Shown: in pieces, positions 26,390 through 36,773 of the stretch
Layout of the letters: each line of letters starts with the position of its first letter
Position numbering within the stretch: position 1 is the stretch's first letter
Assembly (NCBI RefSeq): GCF_010499455.1
Contig: NZ_JAAGOH010000002.1
Coordinates: 1 to 64,000, forward strand
From: Ideonella livida
GTDB taxonomy: Bacteria > Pseudomonadota > Gammaproteobacteria > Burkholderiales > Burkholderiaceae_C
Reading direction: 5' to 3'
Length of the DNA: 64,000 nucleotides
Notes under the pieces: model-generated
Seen by the model: the letters and a program-made list of their open reading frames with translations, nothing else
What the model was told of the DNA's origin: nothing
The model's database searches: none
Translations under genes and position numbers: made by a program

Positions 26390-28357
26390 TCAGTTGTTCT
26401 CGGACAGCTGGTCCAGGATGGCGGGGTTCTCCAGCGTGCTGGTGTCCTGGGTGATGGCCTCGCCCTTGGCAATCGAGCGCAGCAGACGGCGCATGATCTT
26501 GCCCGAGCGGGTCTTGGGCAGGTTGTCACCGAAACGGATGTCCTTGGGCTTGGCGATCGGACCGATCTCCTTGCCCACATGGTCACGCAGGATCTTGGCG
26601 ATGGCCTTGGCCTCGTCACCCGTGGGACGCGGACGCTTGAGCACCACGAAGGCCACCACAGCCTCGCCGGTGGTGTCGTCGGGGCGGCCCACCACCGCGG
26701 CTTCGGCCACCAGCTCGGTGCAGCTGACCAGTGCCGACTCGATCTCCATCGTGCCCATGCGATGGCCCGAGACGTTCAGCACGTCGTCGATGCGACCGGT
26801 GATGGTGAAGTAGCCGGTCTTCTCGTCGCGGATCGCGCCGTCGCCCGCCAGGTAGTACTTGCCCTTGAAGTCTTCCGGGTAGTAGGACTTCTTGAAGCGC
26901 TCCGGGTCGCCCCAGATGGTGCGGATCATCGACGGCCAGGGCTTCTTGCAAACCAGGATGCCACCCTTGCCCCAGGGCAGATCATTGCCCACTTCATCCA
27001 CCACCGCGAACTGGATGCCCGGGAAGGGCAGCGTGCACGAGCCCGGCACCAGCGGGGTGACACCCGGCAGCGGGGTGATCATGTGGCCGCCGGTCTCGGT
27101 CTGCCAGAAGGTGTCCACGATCGGGCAGCGACCGCCACCCACGTGCTGGTGGTACCACTCCCAGGCCGCTGGGTTGATGGGCTCACCCACCGAGCCCAGG
27201 ATGCGCAGGCTGGACAGGTCGTAGCTCTTGGGGTGGACGGCGTCGTTGGCCTCGGCGGCCTTGATCAGGCTGCGAATGGCGGTGGGCGCGGTGTAGAAGA
27301 TCGAGACCTTGTGGTCCTGGATCATCTTCCAGAAGCGACCGGCATCCGGGTAGGTGGGCACGCCTTCAAAGACGATCTCGGTGCCACCCAGGGCCAGCGG
27401 GCCGTAGGTGATGTAGGTGTGACCCGTCACCCAGCCGATGTCGGCCGTGCACCAGAAGACATCATCGGCCTTGAGGTCGAAGGTCCACTTGGTGGTCAGC
27501 GCGGCATGCAGCAGGTAGCCGCCCGTGGAATGCTGCACGCCCTTGGGCTTGCCCGTGGAGCCGGAGGTGTAGAGCAGGAACAACGGGTGTTCGGCCTCGA
27601 CCCACACCGGCTCGCAGGTGGTGGACTGGCCCGCCACCACGTCGGCCATCCAGACGTCACGGCCGGCCTGCATGGTGACCGGAGCGTCGGCGCGGTTGAC
27701 CACCAGCACCTTCTCGATCTTCTCGCAGCCCGGCATGCCCAGGGCCTCGTCGACGATGGCCTTGAGCGGCAGCTTCTTGCCACCGCGCACCTGACAGTCG
27801 GCGGTGATGACAGCCTTGGCCCCGGTGTCCTCGATGCGGTCACGCAGCGACTGCGCGGAGAAGCCGCCGAAGACCACCGAGTGGGTGATGCCCAGACGGG
27901 CGCAGGCCTGCATGGCGGCCACGCCGTCGATGGACATGGCGATGTAGATGACCACGCGGTCACCTTTGCCCAGACCCAGGCTCTTCAGGCCGTTGGCCAT
28001 CTGGCTGACCTTGGCCAGCAACTCGCTGTAGCTGACCTTGGTGACCTCGCCACCATCGGCCTCGAAGATGATGGCCGTCTTGTCACCCAGGCCGCGCTCG
28101 ACATTGCGGTCCAGGCAGTTGTAGCTGGCGTTGAGCAGGCCGTCCTCGAACCACTTGAAGAACGGGGCGTTCTCCTCGTTGAGCACCTGGGTGAAAGGCT
28201 TGTGCCAGGAGATCAGCTCACGGGCCAAGCGGGCCCAGTAGCCTTCGTAGTCGGTTTCGGCTTCCTTGCAGAGGGCTTGGTAGGCCTCCATGCCGGACAC
28301 GTGGGCCGCGGCGCTGAATTCAGGCGAGGGGTTGTAGATCTTCAGATCGTCACTCAT
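26390..28357 (-). CDS. acs: Acetate-CoA ligase (acetyl-CoA synthetase)
   Basis: 655-residue AMP-forming enzyme converting acetate, ATP and CoA to acetyl-CoA. The P-loop-like motif [12 protein letters not shown] is near residue 265. The acyl-pocket Trp ([12 protein letters not shown]), the hinge [14 protein letters not shown] and the C-terminal [11 protein letters not shown] are present; in the last, Lys620 is the residue that is regulated by acetylation in well-studied homologues. ATG 28357 has AGGAGA upstream; the upstream open frame has no similarity. Acs feeds the same acetyl-CoA pool as the beta-oxidation enzymes. Confidence 0.96.
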   Translation of the reverse strand: MSDDLKIYNPSPEFSAAAHVSGMEAYQALCKEAETDYEGYWARLARELISWHKPFTQVLNEENAPFFKWFEDGLLNASYNCLDRNVERGLGDKTAIIFEADGGEVTKVSYSELLAKVSQMANGLKSLGLGKGDRVVIYIAMSIDGVAAMQACARLGITHSVVFGGFSAQSLRDRIEDTGAKAVITADCQVRGGKKLPLKAIVDEALGMPGCEKIEKVLVVNRADAPVTMQAGRDVWMADVVAGQSTTCEPVWVEAEHPLFLLYTSGSTGKPKGVQHSTGGYLLHAALTTKWTFDLKADDVFWCTADIGWVTGHTYITYGPLALGGTEIVFEGVPTYPDAGRFWKMIQDHKVSIFYTAPTAIRSLIKAAEANDAVHPKSYDLSSLRILGSVGEPINPAAWEWYHQHVGGGRCPIVDTFWQTETGGHMITPLPGVTPLVPGSCTLPFPGIQFAVVDEVGNDLPWGKGGILVCKKPWPSMIRTIWGDPERFKKSYYPEDFKGKYYLAGDGAIRDEKTGYFTITGRIDDVLNVSGHRMGTMEIESALVSCTELVAEAAVVGRPDDTTGEAVVAFVVLKRPRPTGDEAKAIAKILRDHVGKEIGPIAKPKDIRFGDNLPKTRSGKIMRRLLRSIAKGEAITQDTSTLENPAILDQLSENN

Positions 28358-28509
28358 CGTGGTGTCTCCTGGTCTCGATGTTCCATTGCACGTCAGGGTG
28401 TGCGGCCGGAGAGGACTTTGTTCTGGCCTTCTGACGAAGGCCTTACTCTGCGTGTCACACCCGGGCCGATGGGTCGTCGCGAGCACGTCACATGCCAGCC
28501 CGGCGCGGC

Positions 28510-28519
28510 TCCTAGAATC
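28510..28519 (+). promoter_or_regulatory. TCCTAGAATC promoter motif (YqhA-like gene)
   Basis: Second copy of the shared motif, 34 bp before the start codon at 28554. It is in the acs/yqhA divergent spacer. Confidence 0.5.
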
Positions 28520-28553
28520 CGCGCCGGTCCAACGCCGCAGAACTCCAATCTCC

Positions 28554-29162
28554 ATGAGCCAACTCCCTGATCCGCACGGCACCCGGCTGCGTCCGCTGCC
28601 CAACATGATCTTCGCCAGCCGCTGGCTGCAGCTGCCCCTGTACCTGGGGTTGATACTGGCCCAGGCGGTCTATGTGTTCCATTTCTGGGTCGAGCTGGTA
28701 CACCTGATCGAGGCGGCTTTCGGCAACCAGCATGCGCTGGACACCCTGGTCAAGAGCATCGGTTATGTCCAGAAGGACCAGCCCCTGACCGGCCTGAACG
28801 AGACGGTCATCATGCTGGTGGTCCTGGGGCTCATCGACGTGGTCATGATCTCCAACCTCCTCATCATGGTCATCGTGGGCGGCTATGAGACCTTCGTCTC
28901 CCGCCTGAACCTGGAGGGCCATCCGGACCAGCCGGAATGGCTCAGCCATGTGAACGCCTCGGTGCTCAAGGTCAAGCTGGCCACCGCCATCATCGGCATC
29001 AGCTCGATCCACCTGCTCAAGACCTTCATCAACGCCGACAATTACCAAGAGAAGACGCTGCTGTGGCAGACGCTCATCCACCTGGCCTTCCTGGCGTCGG
29101 CGCTGGCCATCGCCTGGACGGATCGGCTGCTGGCGGGCAGCCAGCACGGCCCAGACCACTGA
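28554..29162 (+). CDS. YqhA (UPF0114) family membrane protein
   Basis: 202-residue inner-membrane protein of the YqhA/TIGR00645 family, function unknown. Four hydrophobic segments can be seen. Family landmarks are the N-terminal [14 protein letters not shown], the charged-membrane stretch [20 protein letters not shown], and the segment [10 protein letters not shown] near residue 155. ATG 28554 gives the normal family start. The gene is a lone plus-strand unit with its own TAGAAT motif. Confidence 0.87.
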   Translation: MSQLPDPHGTRLRPLPNMIFASRWLQLPLYLGLILAQAVYVFHFWVELVHLIEAAFGNQHALDTLVKSIGYVQKDQPLTGLNETVIMLVVLGLIDVVMISNLLIMVIVGGYETFVSRLNLEGHPDQPEWLSHVNASVLKVKLATAIIGISSIHLLKTFINADNYQEKTLLWQTLIHLAFLASALAIAWTDRLLAGSQHGPDH

Positions 29163-29234
29163 GCAGCCCTGGCACGCAAGCCCCCCGGCCTGCGCCAGAG
29201 TGGCACACACCGCACGGCGCCCACCGTGCTTGGA

Positions 29235-29240
29235 TACACT
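29235..29240 (+). promoter_or_regulatory. Possible -10 (TACACT) for fumarase
   Basis: TACACT lies 121 bp before the fumarase start codon in a 199-bp spacer. No convincing -35 is visible at the usual distance. Confidence 0.3.
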
Positions 29241-29361
29241 GCCGGCGCCGGCCAGCCTCCCCGGCCGGCCCGCCAGCCCGGCGCAAGCCTGGGCTGGCAT
29301 TCTCCTCGCCGCCGGAGCGGTGTTCCCCAGGCCGCTCCGCCTTCCATACGGGACCCGCAAC

Positions 29362-30888
29362 ATGAGCACCACCATCCGCTACGACGACCTCGTCGAGAGC
29401 GTCGCCGCCGCGCTGCAGTACATCAGCTACTACCACCCGGCCGACTACATCGCCCACCTCGCCCGCGCCTACGAGCGCGAGGAAAGCGCTGCGGCCAAGG
29501 ACGCGATCGCTCAGATCCTGACCAACTCCAAGATGTGCGCCGAGGGCCGTCGCCCGATCTGCCAGGACACCGGCATCGTCAACGTGTTCATGAAGATCGG
29601 CATGGACGTGAAGTGGGAAGGCTTCAGCGGCTCCATCCAGGACGCCGTGAACGAGGGCGTGCGCCGCGCCTACAACCACCCGGACAACCGCCTGCGTGCC
29701 TCGGTCCTGGCCGACCCAATCTTTGAGCGCAAGAACACCAAGGACAACACGCCCGCCGTCGTCTTCATGGAAGTCGTCCCCGGCAACACCGTGGACGTGA
29801 TCGTCGCGGCCAAGGGCGGCGGCTCGGAGAACAAGTCCAAGGTCTACATGCTCAACCCGTCCGACAACATCGTCGACTGGGTGCTCAAGACCGTCCCGAC
29901 CATGGGCGCCGGCTGGTGCCCACCCGGCATCCTGGGCATCGGCGTTGGCGGCACGGCCGAGAAGGCCGCACTCCTGGCCAAGGAGTCGCTGATGGACGAC
30001 ATCGACATGTACGAGCTGCTGGAACGCGGCCCGCAGAACAAGCTCGAGGAGCTGCGCATCGAGCTCTACGAGAAGGTCAACGCGCTGGGCATCGGCGCCC
30101 AGGGACTGGGTGGCCTGACCACCGTGCTCGACGTCAAGATCAAGACCTACCCGACGCACGCGGCCTCCAAGCCGATCGCCATGATCCCGAACTGCGCCGC
30201 CACCCGCCACGGCCACTTCGTGCTTGACGGCTCGGGCCCGTCCTTCATGGAGCCGCCGAGCCTGGACCTGTGGCCGGACGTGTCCTGGGCACCGGACTAC
30301 AACAAGTCCAAGCGCGTGGACCTCAATACCCTGACCCCCGCCGAGGTGGCCAGCTGGAAGCCCGGCGACACCCTGCTGCTCAACGGCAAGATGCTGACCG
30401 GCCGCGATGCCGCCCACAAGCGCATCCAGGACATGCTGGCCAAGGGCGAGCCCCTGCCGGTGGACTTCACCAACCGCGTCATCTACTACGTCGGCCCGGT
30501 CGATCCGGTGCGTGATGAGGTGGTCGGCCCGGCCGGCCCCACCACCGCCACCCGCATGGACAAGTTCACCGAGATGATGCTGGCCAAGACCGGCCTGATC
30601 GCCATGGTGGGCAAGGCCGAGCGCGGCCCGGTCGCCATCGAGGCGATCAAGCAGCACAAGTCGGCCTACCTGATGGCCGTGGGCGGCAGCGCCTACCTGG
30701 TGTCCAAGGCGATCAAGCAGTCCAAGGTGGTGGGCTTTGCCGACCTGGGCATGGAAGCCATCTACGAGTTCGACGTGGTCGACATGCCGGTCACCGTGGC
30801 GGTGGACGCCGGCGGCACCAGCGCCCACATCGAAGGCCCCAAGACCTGGCAGGCCAAGATCGGCAAGATCCCCGTCACGGTGGCCTGA
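29362..30888 (+). CDS. Class I fumarate hydratase (4Fe-4S)
   Basis: 508-residue iron-sulfur fumarase interconverting fumarate and malate in the TCA cycle. Length and motifs fit the FumA/FumB class: CQDTG with Cys67, the GWCPPGILGIGVGG stretch, NCAATRHGHF, and in the C-terminal part VGPVDPVRDEVVGPAGPTTATRMD with a closing VDAGGTSAHIEGP. These include the cysteines expected to hold the catalytic cluster. ATG 29362 begins the conserved sequence. Class I fumarase is oxygen-sensitive; whether a stable class II enzyme exists elsewhere is not visible here. Confidence 0.94.
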   Translation: MSTTIRYDDLVESVAAALQYISYYHPADYIAHLARAYEREESAAAKDAIAQILTNSKMCAEGRRPICQDTGIVNVFMKIGMDVKWEGFSGSIQDAVNEGVRRAYNHPDNRLRASVLADPIFERKNTKDNTPAVVFMEVVPGNTVDVIVAAKGGGSENKSKVYMLNPSDNIVDWVLKTVPTMGAGWCPPGILGIGVGGTAEKAALLAKESLMDDIDMYELLERGPQNKLEELRIELYEKVNALGIGAQGLGGLTTVLDVKIKTYPTHAASKPIAMIPNCAATRHGHFVLDGSGPSFMEPPSLDLWPDVSWAPDYNKSKRVDLNTLTPAEVASWKPGDTLLLNGKMLTGRDAAHKRIQDMLAKGEPLPVDFTNRVIYYVGPVDPVRDEVVGPAGPTTATRMDKFTEMMLAKTGLIAMVGKAERGPVAIEAIKQHKSAYLMAVGGSAYLVSKAIKQSKVVGFADLGMEAIYEFDVVDMPVTVAVDAGGTSAHIEGPKTWQAKIGKIPVTVA

Positions 30889-30940
30889 CCGACACCGCCT
30901 CGTGCCACCCCCACCACGTCGCAGGTGGGCTGGACTGTGA

Positions 30941-30967
30941 AAGGGGCGCCAACGGCGCCCCTTTTTT
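30941..30967 (+). terminator. Rho-independent terminator after fumarase
   Basis: GGGGCGCC-AAC-GGCGCCCC followed by six T, 55 bp after the stop codon; a strong terminator. Confidence 0.88.
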
Positions 30968-30998
30968 CATGCGGGGGCCAGCCTGGCCGCCTCTCCCC

Positions 30999-32303
30999 TC
31001 AGCGGCCGGGCGGCTCGGCGATCAGCGCCGTGCCCTGGCCCTCTAGGCGCAGCACACGCTGCGGGTAGGGAATCTCCACCCCTTGCTCGTTGAGCAGGGC
31101 CAGGACGGCCAGGTTCACATCGGAGCGGACATTGCCCTGGCCATTCTCCGGGTCACCAATCCAGTAGCAGACCACCAGGTCCAGCCCGTCCGCGCCAAAG
31201 GCGTTGAGCAGCACGCTGGGGGCGGGATCGGCCAGCACGCGCGGCACGGCACGCACCCGCTCCACCAGGGCCGGCATCAGCGCCTGCAGGTCCGTGCCGT
31301 AGGCCACGCTCACCGGGCTCTGCAGCAGCAGATGGCGGTCGGCCAGCGACAGGTTCTCCACCGTGGTGGTGATCAGGGTCTCATTGGGCACGATGGCCTC
31401 ACGACCGCTGGGGGCGCGCACGACGGTGTACCGGGTGGTGATGTCGGTCACCTTGCCTTCGAACTGGTCGATCTTGACGATGTCCCCGATGCGCAGGCTG
31501 CGCTCCGCCAGGATGACAAAGCCGGACACGTAGTTGGCGGCCAGCTTCTGCAGTCCAAAGCCCAGGCCGACGCCCACCGCACCACCCAGGACGGACAAGG
31601 CCGTCAGGTCAATGCCCACGGCGGAGAGGGCCAGCAGCAGACCCACGAAGGTGAGGGCCGCACGCACCAGGTTGGCTGCTGCCTTGCGCAGCGACAGCTG
31701 CTCCCCGGTGGCGCCCTGCAGCAGCCGCGATTCGATGGCGGCCGACGCCCAGAGGACCAGCATCAGCACAAAACCGGCCGACAGGCTGCCCTCCAGCAGG
31801 GTGCGCAGCGATACCTGGCTGGTGCCCAACTTCCAGTGGACCTGGTCGAGCTCCTCCAGCAGCTGCGGCAGCACCCCGGTCACCCAGGCCACCACCGCCG
31901 CCCAAGCCACCCAGGAAATGGTGCGCTCCGCCATCCGCACCACCCGGGACTCGGGAAACGCCGCGCTCAGCACCCGCACCGACAGGCGGATGACGGCAAA
32001 GGAGACCATGACCGGCAGCACGATGCGGAACAGGCTGACCTCAATGGCCAGCACCTGCAGCAGGGCGCGCACGCCGTAGGTCAAACCCAGCGCCAGCACC
32101 GGAAAGAAGACGCCGTCAACGATGCGGTCGCCGAACCAGATCGAGCCACGGGGCGCCTCGGCGCCACGCAGCAGGCGCACCATCAGCCAGGCCAGCCCGA
32201 CGGCAATGGCCACCGCTGCCAGCTCGATCCACGCATGGGGATGACGCAGCGCGGCCAGCACCTGGTCCAGGCTGAGTTGAGGAAGTGTGGAGGTGGTGTT
32301 CAT
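30999..32303 (-). CDS. MscS-family mechanosensitive ion channel
   Basis: 434-residue membrane protein. About five N-terminal hydrophobic segments precede the MscS core, which starts near residue 235 with the Gly/Ala-rich pore helix (GGAVGVGLGFGLQKLAANYVSG). Then come the beta domain (LAERSLRIGDIVKIDQFEGKV, PNETLITTTVENLSL) and a C-terminal alpha/beta domain. It would release solutes on hypo-osmotic shock. It is larger than E. coli MscS (286 aa), so it belongs to the extended group. It is separate from aspS upstream, with a terminator-like hairpin between them. Confidence 0.9.
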   Translation of the reverse strand: MNTTSTLPQLSLDQVLAALRHPHAWIELAAVAIAVGLAWLMVRLLRGAEAPRGSIWFGDRIVDGVFFPVLALGLTYGVRALLQVLAIEVSLFRIVLPVMVSFAVIRLSVRVLSAAFPESRVVRMAERTISWVAWAAVVAWVTGVLPQLLEELDQVHWKLGTSQVSLRTLLEGSLSAGFVLMLVLWASAAIESRLLQGATGEQLSLRKAAANLVRAALTFVGLLLALSAVGIDLTALSVLGGAVGVGLGFGLQKLAANYVSGFVILAERSLRIGDIVKIDQFEGKVTDITTRYTVVRAPSGREAIVPNETLITTTVENLSLADRHLLLQSPVSVAYGTDLQALMPALVERVRAVPRVLADPAPSVLLNAFGADGLDLVVCYWIGDPENGQGNVRSDVNLAVLALLNEQGVEIPYPQRVLRLEGQGTALIAEPPGR

Positions 32304-32356
32304 GGGTGCATTCTCCCCAAGGCAGGATGTCCGCCCGGTGTCCGCAGGACGATCAG

Positions 32357-32386
32357 AAAAGCGCGAAGCCCGCCGAAGCGGGCTTC
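32357..32386 (-). terminator. Terminator-like hairpin after aspS
   Basis: A 9-bp stem GAAGCCCGC/GCGGGCTTC with a four-base loop, followed on the minus strand by GCGC and then four U. It is placed 60 bp after the aspS stop. Confidence 0.55.
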
Positions 32387-32445
32387 CGTGGGGTCAGCGC
32401 CGCGCGAGGCGCCGCGGCCTCGGGCTCAGGCGACGCGCAGCGGAC

Positions 32446-34239
32446 TCAGGACGCGGCCGGCTGCGCATTGCGCAGGCGGATGTGCAGCTCGCGCAGCTGC
32501 TTCTCATCCACATTGCTCGGGGCGCCGGTCAGCAGGCACTGGGCGCGCTGGGTCTTCGGGAAAGCGATCACGTCGCGGATCGACTCGGCCTTGGTCATCA
32601 GGGTGATCAGCCGATCCAGGCCGAAGGCCAGGCCGCCATGCGGAGGCGCGCCGTACTGCAGCGCATCCAGCAGGAAGCCAAACTTGATCCGCTGGTCCTC
32701 TTCCGAGATCTTGAGGGCTTCGAACACCTTGGACTGCACATCGGCGCGGTGGATACGGATGGAGCCGCCACCCAGTTCCCAGCCGTTGAGCACCATGTCG
32801 TAGGCCTTGGCCACGCAGGCGCCCGGGTCGGTGGCCATGAGCTGCTCGTGGCCATCCTTGGGACTGGTGAAGGGATGGTGGCAGGCGTTCCAGCGGTCCT
32901 CACCCTCGTCGTACTCGAACATCGGGAAGTCGACCACCCACAGCGGTGCCCACTTGTCTTCGAACAGACCGTTCTTCTTGCCGAACTCGCTGTGGCCGAC
33001 CTTCAGGCGCAGTGCGCCGATGGCATCGTTGACCACCTTGGACTTGTCGGCGCCGAAGAACAACAGGTCACCGTTGCAGGCGCCGGTGCGGGCCAGGATC
33101 TCGCCGATGGCGGCGTCATGCAAGTTCTTGACGATGGGCGACTGCAGCCCATCACGGCCCTTGGCCACGTCGTTGACCTTGATCCAGGCCAGGCCCTTGG
33201 CCCCGTAGATCTTGACGAACTCGGTGTAGGCGTCGATCTCGCCGCGGCTGATCTCGGCACCACCCGGCACGCGCAGGGCCACCACGCGGCCCCCCGGGGT
33301 GGTGGCCGGGCCGGAAAACACCTTGAAGTCCACGTCCTTCATGACGTCGGTGAGCTCGGTGAACTCCAGCTTCACGCGCAGGTCAGGCTTGTCAGAGCCG
33401 TACTTGAACATGGCCTCGGAATACGGCATCACCGGGTACACCGGCAGCTCCACGCCCATGGCGTTGCGGAAAACCGAGCGGATCATGCCTTCGAACATCG
33501 CGCGGATCTCCTCCTCGGTGAGGAAGGAGGTCTCGATGTCGATCTGGGTGAATTCCGGCTGACGGTCGGCGCGCAAGTCCTCGTCACGGAAGCACTTGGT
33601 GATCTGGTAGTAGCGATCGAAGCCGGCCACCATCAACAGCTGCTTGAAGAGCTGGGGCGACTGCGGAAGCGCGAAGAACTGGCCGTCGTGCACGCGGCTG
33701 GGCACCAGGTAGTCGCGGGCACCTTCCGGCGTGCTCTTGGTGAGCATCGGGGTCTCGATGTCCACGAAACCGTTGGCGTCCAGGAACTTGCGAACCTCCA
33801 TGGCCACGCGGTAGCGCAGCATGAGGTTCTTCTGCATCTGCGGGCGGCGCAGGTCCAGTACCCGATGGGTCAGGCGCACCGTCTCGGAGAGGTTGTCGTC
33901 GTCCAGCTGGAACGGCGGCGTCACCGACGGGTTCAGCACCTCGAGGTCGTGACACAACACTTCGACTCGACCGCTGGCCAGGTTGGCGTTCTCGGTGCCG
34001 GCCATGCGCTGGCGCACCTTGCCCACCACCTTCAGGCAGAACTCGCCACGCACGCCTTCGGCGGTCTTGAACATCTCCGGACGATCCGGGTCGCAAACGA
34101 CCTGGACCACGCCCTCGCGGTCACGCAGGTCGATGAAGATCACGCCGCCATGGTCGCGACGACGGTGGGCCCAGCCCATGAGGGTGACGATCTGGCCGTC
34201 GAAGGTCTCGTTGACCAGGCCGCAATAGCTGCTTCGCAT
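32446..34239 (-). CDS. aspS: Aspartate-tRNA ligase
   Basis: 597-residue class II synthetase of the bacterial type charging tRNA-Asp (possibly also tRNA-Asn if non-discriminating; not decidable here). An N-terminal OB-fold anticodon domain ([21 protein letters not shown]) begins at residue 20. Class II motif 2 is seen around [20 protein letters not shown], the bacterial GAD insertion lies in the middle, and motif 3 ([16 protein letters not shown]) near residue 550. ATG 34239 begins the conserved sequence. It follows fmdB and DUF502 genes, the common Burkholderiales order. Confidence 0.96.
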   Translation of the reverse strand: MRSSYCGLVNETFDGQIVTLMGWAHRRRDHGGVIFIDLRDREGVVQVVCDPDRPEMFKTAEGVRGEFCLKVVGKVRQRMAGTENANLASGRVEVLCHDLEVLNPSVTPPFQLDDDNLSETVRLTHRVLDLRRPQMQKNLMLRYRVAMEVRKFLDANGFVDIETPMLTKSTPEGARDYLVPSRVHDGQFFALPQSPQLFKQLLMVAGFDRYYQITKCFRDEDLRADRQPEFTQIDIETSFLTEEEIRAMFEGMIRSVFRNAMGVELPVYPVMPYSEAMFKYGSDKPDLRVKLEFTELTDVMKDVDFKVFSGPATTPGGRVVALRVPGGAEISRGEIDAYTEFVKIYGAKGLAWIKVNDVAKGRDGLQSPIVKNLHDAAIGEILARTGACNGDLLFFGADKSKVVNDAIGALRLKVGHSEFGKKNGLFEDKWAPLWVVDFPMFEYDEGEDRWNACHHPFTSPKDGHEQLMATDPGACVAKAYDMVLNGWELGGGSIRIHRADVQSKVFEALKISEEDQRIKFGFLLDALQYGAPPHGGLAFGLDRLITLMTKAESIRDVIAFPKTQRAQCLLTGAPSNVDEKQLRELHIRLRNAQPAAS

Positions 34240-34371
34240 GATGTGTTTCTCGGGTGATTCGGTGTCAGGTCGGGCGCCGTCACGGCCAGGGGCGTGAGGG
34301 GCTCCCATCGGGGGCCGGGCCGGGGGCGGGCACGGGGCCTCAGGACTGAACGCGGGGACCGGGCGGGGCGT

Positions 34372-35043
34372 TCAGCCCCGCCGATTGGGGTCGGCCTCCT
34401 CCGGCAACGAAGTGCCGGAGGCGGAGGCGGACGCCGGGGGCGCCACCACCCCCATGGAAATGATGTACTTGAGCGCCTCGTCCACACTCATGCCCAGGGG
34501 AGTGACCTGGTCGCGCGCCACCATCAGGAAGAAGCCGGAGGTCGGGTTGGGCGTGGTGGGCACATACAGGCTCACATGCTCTCCCGGCAGCTTGGCGGCC
34601 ACCTCGCCGCCAGGCTTGCCGGTGACGAAGGCGATGGTCCAGGAGCCCTGGCGGGGGTACTGCACCAGCACCGCCTCGCGGAAAGCATTGCCACTGCTGG
34701 AGAAGAGCGTGTCGGAAACCTGCTTGACCGAGCTGTAGATGGACTTGACGATGGGAATTCGCGTGAGCAGCGTGTCCCATTGCCGCACCCACCATTGCCC
34801 GAAGATGTTGGTGACGAACACACCGGTCAGCAGCATGGCCACCACCATCACCAACACGCCCAGGCCGGGAATGGTGCGTAACTGCTCCAGGCCTTCCCGC
34901 GCGCTGGCGGGGAAGACGGCCTGGGTGACCGACAGCACGGTGCCGAACATGCCGTTCATGAGTCCCAGCACCCACAGCAGCACCCATACGGTGATGGCCA
35001 GCGGCAGCCAGGTCAGCAGACCGGCGATGAGGTATTTCTTCAC
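34372..35043 (-). CDS. DUF502 family membrane protein
   Basis: 223-residue inner-membrane protein of unknown function. Two N-terminal membrane segments (KKYLIAGLLTWLPLAITVWV and one near residues 55-80) precede a soluble domain with the family pattern IPIVKSIYSSVKQVSDTLF and the later PTTPNPTSGFFLMV. The tail is Ser/Ala/Pro-rich. The start is taken as GTG 35043 (VKKYLIAGLL), matching the family N-terminus although no ribosome site is obvious. It lies between fmdB and aspS in one direction, probably one transcript. Confidence 0.88.
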   Translation of the reverse strand: MKKYLIAGLLTWLPLAITVWVLLWVLGLMNGMFGTVLSVTQAVFPASAREGLEQLRTIPGLGVLVMVVAMLLTGVFVTNIFGQWWVRQWDTLLTRIPIVKSIYSSVKQVSDTLFSSSGNAFREAVLVQYPRQGSWTIAFVTGKPGGEVAAKLPGEHVSLYVPTTPNPTSGFFLMVARDQVTPLGMSVDEALKYIISMGVVAPPASASASGTSLPEEADPNRRG

Positions 35044-35155
35044 TTGGGCGATGTCAGGAGGAACGGAGCGGCGATTGTGCCCGTTTTGCTGGTGCGCTTT
35101 GACCGCGCCGCCGGGCACGCCGAACGGGCATGCGCGACCCCGGGGCGCTTCCGGC

Positions 35156-35455
35156 TCAATGGCAGGCGCAGGAGCCGCCGCAGGGGGTGGAGGGCGAGGC
35201 CGCAGGGGCTGCGGCGGCCGGCTCGGCCGCCGCCGGGGCCGGCGATGGCGCCGTGCCGGTGCTGCTGCTGCCGCCACCCTTGAAGTCGGTGGCGTACCAG
35301 CCCGACCCCTTGAGCTGGAAGCCCGCGGCCGTCAGCTGCTTCTGGAAGGCATCGGCGCCGCAGGACGGGCAGCTGGTGAGCGGCGCGTCAGAGAGTTTCT
35401 GCAACACATCACGCGAATGGCCGCAGGCCGAGCAGCGATAAGCGTAGATAGGCAT
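35156..35455 (-). CDS. FmdB family zinc-ribbon protein
   Basis: 99-residue protein with an N-terminal zinc ribbon: MPIYAYRCSACGHS and SCPSCGAD give two CxxC knuckles, followed by FQKQLTAAGFQLKGSGWYATD. The last 40 residues are Ala/Ser/Pro-rich with a Cys-rich end (CGGSCACH). FmdB was named for a putative regulator of amide-uptake genes, but its general role is not established. First gene of the fmdB-DUF502-aspS set. Confidence 0.9.
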   Translation of the reverse strand: MPIYAYRCSACGHSRDVLQKLSDAPLTSCPSCGADAFQKQLTAAGFQLKGSGWYATDFKGGGSSSTGTAPSPAPAAAEPAAAAPAASPSTPCGGSCACH

Positions 35456-35540
35456 GGCGATCTTCTTGTAGTGAACGAAAGCCTGAAATTATAGGGTTGC
35501 CCCCTTGGCCGCGCAGGTCGTCGGCATCCGTGCGCCACCC

Positions 35541-35550
35541 TCCTAGAATC
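35541..35550 (+). promoter_or_regulatory. TCCTAGAATC promoter motif (PotF-like gene)
   Basis: Third copy of the shared motif, 70 bp before the start codon at 35621 and within the spacer divergent to fmdB. Confidence 0.5.
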
Positions 35551-35620
35551 CGGGCCGCTCGCGGCTGCTCCAGCCGCAGTCCATGGTCCCAAGCCCCCCA
35601 TTGCTGAGGAGTCTCCCTTC

Positions 35621-36727
35621 ATGCGTTCCCTGCTCAAGCGCCTCGTGCCCGCCGCACTGGCCCTGGCGGCCTGCGGTCTGACCCAGGCAGCCGACGATTC
35701 CAAGGTCCTGAACATCTACAACTGGTCAGACTACATCGCCGAGGACACGATCCGGAACTTCGAGAAGGAGACCGGCATCAAGGTCCGCTACGACAATTAC
35801 GACAACAACGAGGTGCTGCACGCCAAGCTGGTGGCCGGCAAGACGGGCTATGACATCGTGGTGCCCGGTGCCCACTTCGCCAAGCAGCAAATTGCCGCCG
35901 GCCTGTTCCAGAAGCTGGACCGCAGCCAACTGAGCAACTGGGCCAACCTGGACGCTGCCCTGCTCAAGCAGATGGAGGCCGTGGACCCCGGCAACCAGTA
36001 CCTGGTGGACTGGCTCTGGGGCTATGTGACCGTGGGCATCAACGTGGACAAGGTCAAGAAGGCCCTGGGTGAACTGCCCATGCCCGAGAACGCCTGGTCG
36101 CTGGTGTTCGACCCCAAGTACGCAGCCAAGCTCAAGAGCTGCGGCGTGAGCTTCCTGGACTCACCCTCCGAAGTGCTGCCGGTGGCCATGATCTACACCG
36201 GCAAGCCGGGCTTCTCCACCAAGGCCGAGGACTACAAGGCCGCCGGCGAGATGCTGATGTCGGTGCGCCCCTACGTCACCCGCTTCTCCTCCTCCGGCTA
36301 CATCGAGGAGATGGCCGCTGGCTCCCTGTGCGTGGTCATGGGCTACTCGGGCGACATCAACATCGCCCGCGCCCGCGCCCAGCAGGCCAAGAACGGCGTG
36401 AAGCTGGAAGCCCTGATCCCGACCAAGGGCGCCACCCTCTTCTTCGACTCCATGGCCATCCCGGCAGACGCCAAGAACGTCAAGAACGCCCACCTGTTCA
36501 TCAACTACATCATGCGCCCCGAGGTGCATGCCAGCCTGACGAACAAGGTGTTCTACGCCAACCCCAACAAGGCCTCGCTCAAGCACGTGAAGAAGGAAGT
36601 GGCGGAGAACCGCACCGTCTTCCTGAGCGCCGAAGACATGGCCAAGATGACCCCGCCGGACAGCGTGCCGCAGGACATCCGCCGGGTCCAGACCCGTATC
36701 TTCCAGAAGTTCAAGGCCGGCAAGTGA
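35621..36727 (+). CDS. Polyamine ABC transporter substrate-binding protein (PotF-like)
   Basis: 368-residue periplasmic binding protein of the PotD/PotF type for putrescine or spermidine. A signal peptide ends near AACGLTQA (residue 23). The mature start VLNIYNWSDYI is the hallmark of the family, followed by FEKETGIKVRYDNYD, the hinge segment YDIVVPGAHFAKQQ, and the ligand-side WLWGYVTVGIN and DINIARARAQ. No permease or ATPase gene is adjacent, so its transporter must be encoded elsewhere. Confidence 0.92.
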   Translation: MRSLLKRLVPAALALAACGLTQAADDSKVLNIYNWSDYIAEDTIRNFEKETGIKVRYDNYDNNEVLHAKLVAGKTGYDIVVPGAHFAKQQIAAGLFQKLDRSQLSNWANLDAALLKQMEAVDPGNQYLVDWLWGYVTVGINVDKVKKALGELPMPENAWSLVFDPKYAAKLKSCGVSFLDSPSEVLPVAMIYTGKPGFSTKAEDYKAAGEMLMSVRPYVTRFSSSGYIEEMAAGSLCVVMGYSGDINIARARAQQAKNGVKLEALIPTKGATLFFDSMAIPADAKNVKNAHLFINYIMRPEVHASLTNKVFYANPNKASLKHVKKEVAENRTVFLSAEDMAKMTPPDSVPQDIRRVQTRIFQKFKAGK

Positions 36728-36773
36728 GGCCCCGGGGCGCCACCACGGCGCCCCGCCCTGCCCCATCCGGGGC

